A stretch of DNA of 10,129 nt, taken from positions 1-10,129 of the forward strand of contig CATZTY010000021.1 of assembly GCA_958424475.1 (NCBI GenBank), given 5' to 3'. Of the stretch, positions 1-7,067 are shown in pieces (position 1 is the stretch's first letter; each line of letters begins with the position of its first letter). Below the pieces are notes generated by a model. The model had not been told where the DNA came from. It made no database searches and saw only the letters and a program-made list of their open reading frames with translations. The translations under genes and the position numbers were made by a program. Source of the stretch: an uncultured Collinsella sp. GTDB lineage: Bacteria; Actinomycetota; Coriobacteriia; Coriobacteriales; Coriobacteriaceae.

Positions 1-1669
1 TGTTGAGTGCGCTATTGGCGCCCTCGCTGGCTCCCTCGACCCAATAGTTTGTCAGCTCTTCGGCGGGAACGGTGCCATAGTCGTAGCCGCCGTGATTTTG
101 CATCGTGACGTCAAAGATGAACTGCGGCGCTTCGTCGGTTCTAAGCAGGTCGAGTATCTTGTCGTAGGTGGCGTAGTCGCATACGCCGGCATGGTAACAG
201 GACGCACCTTCGAAATCGCCGATTGAAAGAAAGTCTCCAAAGCCCAGCTGCTGATAGATTTTATCTCGATGGTAGTTGACGGGGTTTTGCGGGTGCATAG
301 CGGTAGCGGTATACCCAAGCTCCTTAAGGTCCTTTGCCAGACTGTTGACACCATTCATCTGATATAGCTGATAGGGGATTTTGCCTAATCCGACAAAGGC
401 CGTTGTCGCTCCGGTCAAAAATTCGAATTCGGAGTTTGCCGTTCCGCCACCGGTGACCGAAGCGAGCATGGTGCCGCGAACAAGTGTGTCGGGAAGCGAG
501 TTGTAGAATGCGGGGCCGGTGTACCCGGCCGCCTGGAGCTGCTCAAAGCACGAAAGGTCGCTAAAACTCTCGTTCATGACGGCAACAATCGTCGGCTTGA
601 TTTCATTGAACTGGGCAACGGCCGCCGCGCGCTGCTCGCTCGAGCCATACGTGCTGTCGTAGGTGGCGGCGAGCTCCTGCTCGATGCTCTGCGCCTCATC
701 GGGCGTATAGTCTTCGGGCTTCTCAATGGGCAACTCGTTGACCATTTCGGTGAACGAAGTGATAAAGCCCTGAGACGCATACGTGGTGATGGGCTGCCAA
801 CGGTCAAATCCAAAATTCAGCGCCTGCTCCAAGTCGATGCTGGAAAAGCCCGAGAGCCCCACAACGGTCACTAGCAGAAAAGCGCAGAGGTTAGCGGCGA
901 TTGCGGGGAAGACATGGGTGGGCGTACGGAGCTTTCTCGGTCGGATAAGCGAAAGAAGCCCCAGGGAAATCTCCAGCAGGGCTAGAGAGGTTACGATTCC
1001 GGCGGTAAAGGTAAACTCGTATCCCTCGCTCACTTCCATTGCGGTGCCAAGGGCCAAGATATCGCTTGGCAGGATGGCCTCGCCTTTAAACGTTATGACG
1101 AAGTGCTCGGCAATGCCAAGGATGCAACAGGCGACGGGCACGAGGGCCATGACGCCTCCATGACGCTGTCCCAGCAAATAAAGGGAGAGCAGAACCGTCG
1201 CGAGCAGCCCGACGGAAAACCCGAATGAGTTGGCGGGAATGCGATAGAACGTTTCGTTGCAGGCAATTTCAAGTGAAACGAACGAGAGCGCTGAAACAGC
1301 GGCGATGACAAGGATGTCACGGCAAATACAGGCAACCGTTCCCGTCGCAAGATCGGTTTGGTCGATAAGTCCCGAAACCAAGGGCTCGACAAGAAGTATA
1401 ACGGCGGCAGCACCGAGCGCCGAATAAGAAAGGACCCATAGGGAACTGTCCTCATTTACGAGCAATTGATTCGTAATCCATGCAGCTACCACGCCGAGCG
1501 GGATGAGGAGCGTCGCGCACCAAAAGACGCGGGCAATGGGCGGCTTTTCATTGTGTTTGATTGAAAAATACACGCGCACGACGACGGTGGCCACGATAAG
1601 GACGGCGATGAATATGGGCAGATTGGCCATGTCGCTCGAAGTGATTTCAAGGGGGATATCTTCGGTCAT
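1..1669 (-). CDS. LTA synthase family membrane phosphoglycerol transferase (sulfatase fold), partial at C-terminus
   Basis: The frame is open for 556 codons from the ATG at 1669 to the window edge, so the C-terminus is missing. An AGAGGA ribosome site lies six bases before the start. About eight hydrophobic segments (residues roughly 17-36, 47-65, 77-98, 109-134, 146-165, 172-195, 218-240 and 256-276) form a membrane domain, larger than the five helices of Staphylococcus LtaS. An extracellular alkaline-phosphatase/sulfatase-type domain follows from about residue 355. Its family marks are NESFSDLS (E367, matching the metal ligand E255 of LtaS), GGGTANSEFEFLTG (T410, matching the catalytic threonine T300) and MQNHGGYD (H526, matching substrate-binding H416). 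The late Asp-His metal pair would lie beyond the edge. Family members transfer glycerol phosphate from phosphatidylglycerol to a growing envelope polymer outside the membrane. The exact polymer in this organism is unknown; a related phosphoglycerol transferase role is possible. Confidence 0.9.
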   Translation of the reverse strand, partial: MTEDIPLEITSSDMANLPIFIAVLIVATVVVRVYFSIKHNEKPPIARVFWCATLLIPLGVVAAWITNQLLVNEDSSLWVLSYSALGAAAVILLVEPLVSGLIDQTDLATGTVACICRDILVIAAVSALSFVSLEIACNETFYRIPANSFGFSVGLLATVLLSLYLLGQRHGGVMALVPVACCILGIAEHFVITFKGEAILPSDILALGTAMEVSEGYEFTFTAGIVTSLALLEISLGLLSLIRPRKLRTPTHVFPAIAANLCAFLLVTVVGLSGFSSIDLEQALNFGFDRWQPITTYASQGFITSFTEMVNELPIEKPEDYTPDEAQSIEQELAATYDSTYGSSEQRAAAVAQFNEIKPTIVAVMNESFSDLSCFEQLQAAGYTGPAFYNSLPDTLVRGTMLASVTGGGTANSEFEFLTGATTAFVGLGKIPYQLYQMNGVNSLAKDLKELGYTATAMHPQNPVNYHRDKIYQQLGFGDFLSIGDFEGASCYHAGVCDYATYDKILDLLRTDEAPQFIFDVTMQNHGGYDYGTVPAEELTNYWVEGASEGANSALN

Positions 1670-1681
1670 GGACGTTCCTCT

Positions 1682-1719
1682 GTTACAGCAAATTAAGTTC
1701 AGTAGTAGATTACTGTAAC
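1682..1719 (-). repeat. Inverted repeat GTTACAG/CTGTAAC next to the ribosome site of the LTA synthase-like gene
   Basis: GTTACAG at 1682-1688 and CTGTAAC at 1713-1719 form a perfect 7-bp inverted repeat with a 24-base spacer. The near arm touches the AGAGGA ribosome site (1676-1681) of the minus-strand gene. A second hairpin uses the same far arm: 1697-1704 pairs with 1711-1719 as eight pairs around one bulged base, with a 6-base loop. The two pairings exclude each other. It may be a protein operator with repeated half-sites or a translation-control hairpin; the sequence does not decide. Confidence 0.45.
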
Positions 1720-1787
1720 CTTTCCACGGCATTTCGAGAAACAAAGCACCCGATACGCAAAGCTAAAGGTCTGCGAATCTTGTATTA

Positions 1788-1801
1788 CGAACATCTGTGC
1801 G
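1788..1801 (+). promoter_or_regulatory. Candidate LexA (SOS) box upstream of uvrA
   Basis: CGAACATCTGTGCG matches the Gram-positive/actinobacterial LexA consensus CGAAC-N4-GTTCG at nine of the ten defined positions; the only departure is G for T at 1799. It lies 61 bases before the uvrA ATG. A possible -10 (TAAACT, 1814-1819) follows, so the box would cover the -35 region, a normal place for LexA repression. UvrA is a classical SOS gene in many bacteria, which supports the call. Binding is inferred from the motif only. Confidence 0.6.
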
Positions 1802-1862
1802 CGTCGAGTGCGCTAAACTCATCGGCAGTATGATTCGATGCAATAGGAGGCAAGGAGCTTCC

Positions 1863-4742
1863 ATGTCTGATTCTTCTATCGTTATTCGCGGCGCTCGTGA
1901 GCACAACCTCCGTGATATCGATGTTTCCATTCCGCGTGACCAACTCGTGGTCATTACCGGTCTTTCTGGCTCGGGCAAGAGTTCGCTGGCATTTGACACT
2001 ATCTATGCCGAGGGCCAGCGTCGATACGTCGAGAGCCTTTCGAGCTATGCGCGCCAGTTCTTGGGCCAGATGGACAAACCCGACCTGGATTCAATCGACG
2101 GCCTTTCGCCGGCGGTGTCGATCGACCAAAAGACGACGTCTAAAAACCCTCGCTCGACGGTTGGCACCGTAACCGAGATTTATGACTATCTGCGCCTGCT
2201 GTTCGCCCGTGTGGGCACCCCGCACTGTCCCGAATGCGGCCGCGTCATTGAGCGTCAGACGACCGACCAGGTTGCCGACAAAGTCTTGGCGGCGGGGGAG
2301 GGTCGCCGCGCGTTTGTGCTGGCACCGGTGGTGCGCGGGCGAAAAGGCGAGTACACCAAACTGTTTGAGGACCTTCGCGCCGAGGGCTTTAGCCGCGTGC
2401 GTGTCGACGGCGAAGTGCGCTCGCTCGATGATCCGATCGACCTGGACAAGAAGTTCAAACACGACATTGAGGTCGTGGTTGACCGTATCGTGATCCGTGA
2501 GAATTCTCTGGGCCGTATCGCCGAGTCTGTTGAGCAGGCGACCGCGCTGGCTCACGGCAATGTAAACGTGTATATGCTGCCCGATCGTGATGCTCCCGAG
2601 GGGACCGAGGGCGAGCTGCTGGAGTATTCGTTGGCCTTGGCGTGCCCGGAGCATGGACACTCCATTGACGATCTTCAGCCGCGTGATTTTTCGTTCAACG
2701 CTCCCTATGGCGCATGTCCTGAGTGCGACGGCCTGGGCTTTAAGAAAACCGTTGATGCCGAGGCGCTGATCGAGGACCCCTCGAAGTCCATTGCCGACGG
2801 AGTCTTTGGTAGCCTGTTTGGCAATTCGAACTACTATCCGCAGATTTTTGCTGCGGTCTGCAAACACTTTAAGGTGAGCACCGATACGCCGTGGGAGGAC
2901 TTGCCCCCTCGCGTGCGTCGTGCATTCTTGGATGGCCTGGGCGATACGAAGATCTCGGTCGACTACCAAAAGCTCGACGGACGTCGCAGCCAGTGGGATA
3001 CCAAGTTTTCGGGCGTTCGCAACATCCTGTACGAACGCTATACCGAGACGACGAACGAGAACACCAAGGCGCGCTTGGAGAAGTACATTCGCGAGGAACC
3101 GTGCTCGAGCTGCCACGGCGCTCGTTTGCGCCCTGAGATGCTCGCCGTCACCGTGGGCGGCAAGTCCATTTACGAGGTTTGTTGCCTGTCGTGCCGTGAG
3201 TCGCTCGAGTTTTTTGAGGGCCTGGAGCTCACCGAGCGCCAACAGTTTATCGGCGGGCGCATCGTCAAGGAAATCCTGGAGCGCTTGCGTTTTCTGGTCG
3301 ATGTTGGACTCGACTATCTGACGCTCGATCGTGCCTCGGCGACGCTTTCTGGTGGCGAGGCACAGCGTATTCGCCTCGCCACGCAGATCGGCGCGGGTCT
3401 CATGGGCGTGCTCTATATTCTGGATGAGCCCTCGATCGGTCTTCATCAGCGTGACAACGAGCGCCTGATCAAGACGCTCGAGCGCCTGCGCGATATCGGC
3501 AATACCGTTATCGTCGTCGAACACGACGAGGATACAATCCGTGCCGCCGACTACGTGATTGACATGGGGCCCGGCGCCGGCGTCAACGGCGGTCACGTAG
3601 TCGCGGCGGGAACGCCTGCCGATATCATGGCGTGTCCTGAGTCGATGACGGGCGCTTATCTGACCGGCAAACGAATGATCCGGGTTCCTGATGAACGGCG
3701 CAAGCCCGGTCGCGGCTGCCTTAAAATTACGGGCGCTCGAGCCAACAACCTCAAAAACGTTACTGCCAAGATCGAGTTTGGTACGCTTACGGTTGTTACC
3801 GGCGTGTCGGGATCGGGCAAGAGCTCCCTGGTTACCGACACCATTGCGCCTGCCCTTACGAATGTCATTCACCGTTCGACGCGCCCTGTGGGTCCGTATA
3901 AGAAAATCGAGGGCATCGAGTGTATCGATAAGGTTATCGATATCGACCAGTCGCCGATTGGCCGCACGCCGCGCTCCAACCCTGCTACCTATATCGGCCT
4001 GTGGGATGATCTTCGCGCGCTGTTTGCGAGTACGCCGGAGTCGAAGGCGCGCGGCTACTCGCCGGGTCGTTTCTCCTTTAATGTGAGTGGCGGGCGCTGT
4101 GAGGCGTGCAAGGGCGACGGACAGATCAAGATCGAGATGCACTTCCTTCCCGATATCTACGTTCCCTGCGAAGTTTGCGGCGGTAAACGCTACAACCGCG
4201 AGACACTCGAGGTCACCTACCGTGGCAAGACCATCTCGGACGTACTTGACATGAGCGTGGCCGAGGCACTGGCCTTCTTTGGGAATATCCCGCAGATCAA
4301 GCGAAAGCTCCAGACACTGTACGATGTAGGCTTGGGCTACGTGAGCCTGGGCCAGCCCGCCACGACGCTTTCGGGCGGCGAGGCGCAGCGTGTGAAACTC
4401 GCCAAGGAGCTTCATCGACGTCAGACGGGCAAGACGTTCTATATTTTGGACGAACCGACGACCGGCCTTCATTTTGAGGACGTCCGCCAGCTGCTCGATG
4501 TGCTGCAGCGCTTGGTCGATGCGGGCAACACGGTGCTGGTGATTGAGCACAACCTTGATGTCATCAAGGTTGCCGACCGCCTGATCGATATGGGTCCCGA
4601 GGGCGGTAACGGCGGCGGAACCGTCGTGGTTTCGGGCACACCGGAGCAGGTTGCGGACTGTCCGCAGAGTTATACGGGCAAGTTTTTGGCGCCGTTGCTC
4701 AGGCGTGACCGGGAGCGTCAGGCTCAACTTGATGCTCAATAA
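1863..4742 (+). CDS. uvrA: Excinuclease ABC subunit A (UvrA)
   Basis: This is a full-length 959-residue UvrA, the damage-sensing ATPase of nucleotide excision repair that loads UvrB onto lesions. Two ABC modules are visible. The first has Walker A GLSGSGKS (33-40), signature LSGGEAQ (495-501) and Walker B ILDEP (519-523). The second has Walker A GVSGSGKS (647-654), signature LSGGEAQ (836-842) and ILDEP (861-865). Zinc-binding sites are C261-x2-H264 with C285-x2-C288, and C746-x2-C749 with C769-x2-C772; the latter is the finger that contacts DNA in the family. Further CxxC pairs occur at 122/125 and 414/417. The ATG at 1863 is chosen because AAGGAG lies just upstream and the family N-terminus begins there. 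An in-frame start at 1797 would run through the SOS box. The gene stands alone between the divergent promoter region and a terminator, and is probably LexA-regulated. Confidence 0.98.
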   Translation: MSDSSIVIRGAREHNLRDIDVSIPRDQLVVITGLSGSGKSSLAFDTIYAEGQRRYVESLSSYARQFLGQMDKPDLDSIDGLSPAVSIDQKTTSKNPRSTVGTVTEIYDYLRLLFARVGTPHCPECGRVIERQTTDQVADKVLAAGEGRRAFVLAPVVRGRKGEYTKLFEDLRAEGFSRVRVDGEVRSLDDPIDLDKKFKHDIEVVVDRIVIRENSLGRIAESVEQATALAHGNVNVYMLPDRDAPEGTEGELLEYSLALACPEHGHSIDDLQPRDFSFNAPYGACPECDGLGFKKTVDAEALIEDPSKSIADGVFGSLFGNSNYYPQIFAAVCKHFKVSTDTPWEDLPPRVRRAFLDGLGDTKISVDYQKLDGRRSQWDTKFSGVRNILYERYTETTNENTKARLEKYIREEPCSSCHGARLRPEMLAVTVGGKSIYEVCCLSCRESLEFFEGLELTERQQFIGGRIVKEILERLRFLVDVGLDYLTLDRASATLSGGEAQRIRLATQIGAGLMGVLYILDEPSIGLHQRDNERLIKTLERLRDIGNTVIVVEHDEDTIRAADYVIDMGPGAGVNGGHVVAAGTPADIMACPESMTGAYLTGKRMIRVPDERRKPGRGCLKITGARANNLKNVTAKIEFGTLTVVTGVSGSGKSSLVTDTIAPALTNVIHRSTRPVGPYKKIEGIECIDKVIDIDQSPIGRTPRSNPATYIGLWDDLRALFASTPESKARGYSPGRFSFNVSGGRCEACKGDGQIKIEMHFLPDIYVPCEVCGGKRYNRETLEVTYRGKTISDVLDMSVAEALAFFGNIPQIKRKLQTLYDVGLGYVSLGQPATTLSGGEAQRVKLAKELHRRQTGKTFYILDEPTTGLHFEDVRQLLDVLQRLVDAGNTVLVIEHNLDVIKVADRLIDMGPEGGNGGGTVVVSGTPEQVADCPQSYTGKFLAPLLRRDRERQAQLDAQ

Positions 4743-4762
4743 ATAGGCGATTCAGTTTATGG

Positions 4763-4793
4763 GCGCCATCGACTCCTTGTGATTCGATGGCGC
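4763..4793 (+). terminator. Hairpin terminator after uvrA
   Basis: GCGCCATCGA (4763-4772) and TCGATGGCGC (4784-4793) form a perfect 10-bp stem with an 11-base loop, 20 bases after the uvrA stop. The sequence after it, TTGCTGT, is only a weak T-tract, so termination may be partial. Its place between uvrA and the promoter-like sequence of the next gene fits a transcription boundary. Confidence 0.6.
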
Positions 4794-4806
4794 TTGCTGT
4801 GCCGAA

Positions 4807-4837
4807 GTGACGTATGCAGCCGAATTGGACATATACT
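4807..4837 (+). promoter_or_regulatory. Candidate promoter of the deacylase-murJ-uvrC operon
   Basis: TATACT (4832-4837) matches the sigma-70/sigma-A -10 consensus at five of six bases. GTGACG (4807-4812) is a fair -35 (four of six), but the spacing of 19 bases is longer than ideal. It lies after the uvrA hairpin and 37 bases before the next ATG. Read by eye only. Confidence 0.4.
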
Positions 4838-4874
4838 TAATCCTTGCGTCCGAATGCGAGGGAAAGGATATGTC

Positions 4875-5375
4875 ATGGCAAAGGCTGTAAAGACGCCAAA
4901 AACCAATGCGATGCGCGAGTTGGAAAGCGCCGGCATTTCCTATGTTCTACATACGTATGAAGACGATGGTGATGAGTCGGTGGGCCTGGGGGTCGCGATT
5001 TCGGAGCAGCTTGGCGAGGAGCCCGGTCAAGGATTTAAGACTTTGGTCTGCGTGACACCGTCCAACGACTATGTCGTGTGCTGTATCCCTGTTGCCGACG
5101 AGCTCGATCTAAAGTCCGCCGCGCGTGCCGCGGGGGAGAAGTCCTTGGCCATGATGCATGTGAAGGATTTGCTTGCGGCGACTGGCTACGTTCGCGGCGG
5201 CTGCAGCCCGGTCGGCATGAAAAAACGCTACCGGACGCTCATTGATGAGACATGCGTCCTTTGGGATACCATTTTTATTTCGGGAGGCAAGCGTGGTTAT
5301 CAGCTCGAGCTTGCACCCGATGATTTAATTGCATTTTGCGGGGCGACGGTTGCCGCGATCACGAGAGAGGACTGA
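4875..5375 (+). CDS. ybaK: YbaK/EbsC family aminoacyl-tRNA deacylase (Cys-tRNA(Pro) deacylase-like)
   Basis: This 166-residue protein has the size of free-standing YbaK/EbsC proteins. They hydrolyse mischarged aminoacyl-tRNA in the cytoplasm, classically Cys-tRNA(Pro) made in error by prolyl-tRNA synthetase. The family lysine lies in GFKTLVCV (K55), and the hallmark loop GYVRGGCSPVGMKK spans residues 104-117; FISGGKRG near 134-141 is the usual late glycine-rich segment. The ATG at 4875 has AAAGGA six bases upstream. A longer in-frame start at 4779 would begin inside the uvrA terminator hairpin and add 32 residues with no family match. The stop is three bases before the murJ start, so the two are probably co-transcribed. 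The fold is certain; the exact tRNA substrate cannot be read from sequence, because related family members edit other mischarged tRNAs. Confidence 0.9.
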   Translation: MAKAVKTPKTNAMRELESAGISYVLHTYEDDGDESVGLGVAISEQLGEEPGQGFKTLVCVTPSNDYVVCCIPVADELDLKSAARAAGEKSLAMMHVKDLLAATGYVRGGCSPVGMKKRYRTLIDETCVLWDTIFISGGKRGYQLELAPDDLIAFCGATVAAITRED

Positions 5376-5378
5376 GCG

Positions 5379-7061
5379 ATGCCGCAGGAAGAATTGAAGC
5401 GCGGAGCTCATTTTGCAAAAGAATCTGCGCCTCAGACACCCTCATCCGAAGTTTCTTCGTCGCGAGATGACACTGACGACATGGGCTCGTCGGACTACTC
5501 CACGGTTGGTCGTTCCGCCGGGCTTATGACCATCCTGACCATCGTGTCTCGCGTCACCGGTTTTATCCGCACGTGGGCAATGGCGGCCGCTATCGGCATG
5601 TCGCTACTCTCGTCCTCCTATCAGGTCGCCAACAACCTGCCCAATATGCTCTACGAACTCGTGATGGGCGGCATGCTCGTGACGGCGTTTTTGCCCGTGT
5701 ACATGGGCGTGAGGCGTGAGCAGGGTCGCGAGGCCTCGAACGAGTACGTGGGCAACCTGCTCGGCATTCTGCTTTTGGTGCTGGGTGGCATTTCGTTGCT
5801 GGGGACCGTGTTCGCCCCGGGCTTTATCTGGACGCAATCGTTCCTTTCGGGTGACGGCGGCAGCATGGATACCGCTGCGTTCATGTTCCGTTTCTTTGCC
5901 ATCCAGATTCTGTTTTATGGTTTGGGTTCGGTGTTCTCGGGCGTTCTCAACGCACACCGCGACTACTTCTGGTCGACGTTTGCCCCGGTCCTCAACAATG
6001 TGATCGTCATTGCGAGCTTTATGGGTTTTGCGCCCGTGTCCGCACAGTTTGGTGAACGTGCCGGCATCATCTTGATTGCGGCCGGTACGACCCTCGGTGT
6101 CTTTGTTCAGATGGCATGTCAGATCCCCGCGCTTGGCAAGCACGGCGTGCATCCCCATATCCATATCGACTTTAAGGACCCCGCGCTGCGCCAGACGATT
6201 GCGCTCGGTATCCCGACGCTGCTCGCCACGGTGTGCATGTTTGTCTCGACTTCTATCACCAACGCTGCCGCGCTGGTAGTCCAGCCCGAGACGGGTCCTT
6301 CCGTCATCGCCTATGCGCGCCTGTGGTACACGCTGCCCTACGCGCTGATTGCCGCCTCGCTTTCGACGGCGCTCTATACCGAGCTCTCTCACGACGCACA
6401 GGAGAAGGATTACGACAGCGTTCGCACGGGCATTTCGCGTGGCGTCGCCCAGATGCTGTTCTTCCTGATTCCGTTCGCGCTGTACCTGATTGTCTTCGCG
6501 CGTCCGCTCAACATGATCTACTGTGCCGGCAAGTTCGATGAATCCGGCGTGGCGCTGGTGTCCGAGTTCCTTGTCTACCTGGCGTTCTCGCTGCCGCTCT
6601 ACGGCGTGGTCGTGTTGATGCAGAAGAGCTTCTCTGCCTTGCTCGACATGAAGCCCTATAGCCGCTATTGCCTGTATTCCGCCATCGGCCAGGCCGGCTC
6701 GGTTCTGCTGCTTGGCGTTGTGCTGGGCTTCGGTATGCCGGCAATCGCGCTTTCGTATGTCGTCGACTACGTGATCTTGGTCGGCTGTTCGCTGTGGTGG
6801 CTGCGTCGTCGCCTGCGTGGCCTTCAGGTCAAATCTATCCTGCATGGCGGTTTCTTTGGCCTTTTGCTCGGTGGCCTGGGTGCTGCCGCAGGCGCCGGCG
6901 TCATGTGGGCGCTTGAACACTTTGTCGGGGCACTTGGCGGCTCGATTCTGATTACTCTTGGCTACGTTTGCGTTGCGGGTGTCGTCTCGCTTGCTGTTAC
7001 CTTTGGTCTTGCCGTTGTCCTTAAGATGCCCGAGGTCTCGGCGCTGCTTCGTCGCAAGTAG
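5379..7061 (+). CDS. murJ: Lipid II flippase MurJ (MviN family)
   Basis: This 560-residue polytopic membrane protein belongs to the MviN/MurJ group of the MOP exporter superfamily, which moves lipid II across the cytoplasmic membrane for peptidoglycan synthesis. About 13-14 hydrophobic segments follow a hydrophilic N-terminal tail of roughly 45 residues rich in Ser, Asp and Glu. Family marks are SRVTGFIRTWAMAAAIG (R58 and R64 match E. coli R18 and R24) and NNLPNMLYELVMGGML followed by TAFLPVY (85-108). The E. coli Arg52-Arg53 pair is Tyr-Glu here (92-93), as I recall from other actinobacterial MurJ proteins. The ATG at 5379 is preceded by GAGAGG inside the end of the deacylase gene, three bases after that gene's stop, so translation is likely coupled. 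The uvrC start follows its own stop almost directly. No C-terminal pseudokinase extension of the mycobacterial kind is present. Confidence 0.95.
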   Translation: MPQEELKRGAHFAKESAPQTPSSEVSSSRDDTDDMGSSDYSTVGRSAGLMTILTIVSRVTGFIRTWAMAAAIGMSLLSSSYQVANNLPNMLYELVMGGMLVTAFLPVYMGVRREQGREASNEYVGNLLGILLLVLGGISLLGTVFAPGFIWTQSFLSGDGGSMDTAAFMFRFFAIQILFYGLGSVFSGVLNAHRDYFWSTFAPVLNNVIVIASFMGFAPVSAQFGERAGIILIAAGTTLGVFVQMACQIPALGKHGVHPHIHIDFKDPALRQTIALGIPTLLATVCMFVSTSITNAAALVVQPETGPSVIAYARLWYTLPYALIAASLSTALYTELSHDAQEKDYDSVRTGISRGVAQMLFFLIPFALYLIVFARPLNMIYCAGKFDESGVALVSEFLVYLAFSLPLYGVVVLMQKSFSALLDMKPYSRYCLYSAIGQAGSVLLLGVVLGFGMPAIALSYVVDYVILVGCSLWWLRRRLRGLQVKSILHGGFFGLLLGGLGAAAGAGVMWALEHFVGALGGSILITLGYVCVAGVVSLAVTFGLAVVLKMPEVSALLRRK

Positions 7062-7067
7062 GTGCGC

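Noticed and set aside
783..1163. Plus-strand open frame inside the LTA synthase-like gene
   Set aside because: The minus-strand frame is open for 556 codons with family motifs and a ribosome site; this frame has none.
1797..1862. Upstream in-frame start for uvrA
   Set aside because: The 22 extra residues do not match the UvrA N-terminus, overlap the LexA box, and the ATG at 1863 has a clear AAGGAG.
2091..4739. 882-codon open frame on the minus strand
   Set aside because: It is a shadow of uvrA in reverse. It lacks recognisable motifs, while the plus-strand frame shows every UvrA motif; GC-rich codon bias removes antisense stops.
4779..4874. Upstream in-frame start for the YbaK-like gene
   Set aside because: It begins within the loop of the uvrA terminator and would cover the promoter candidate; the ATG at 4875 has a good ribosome site.
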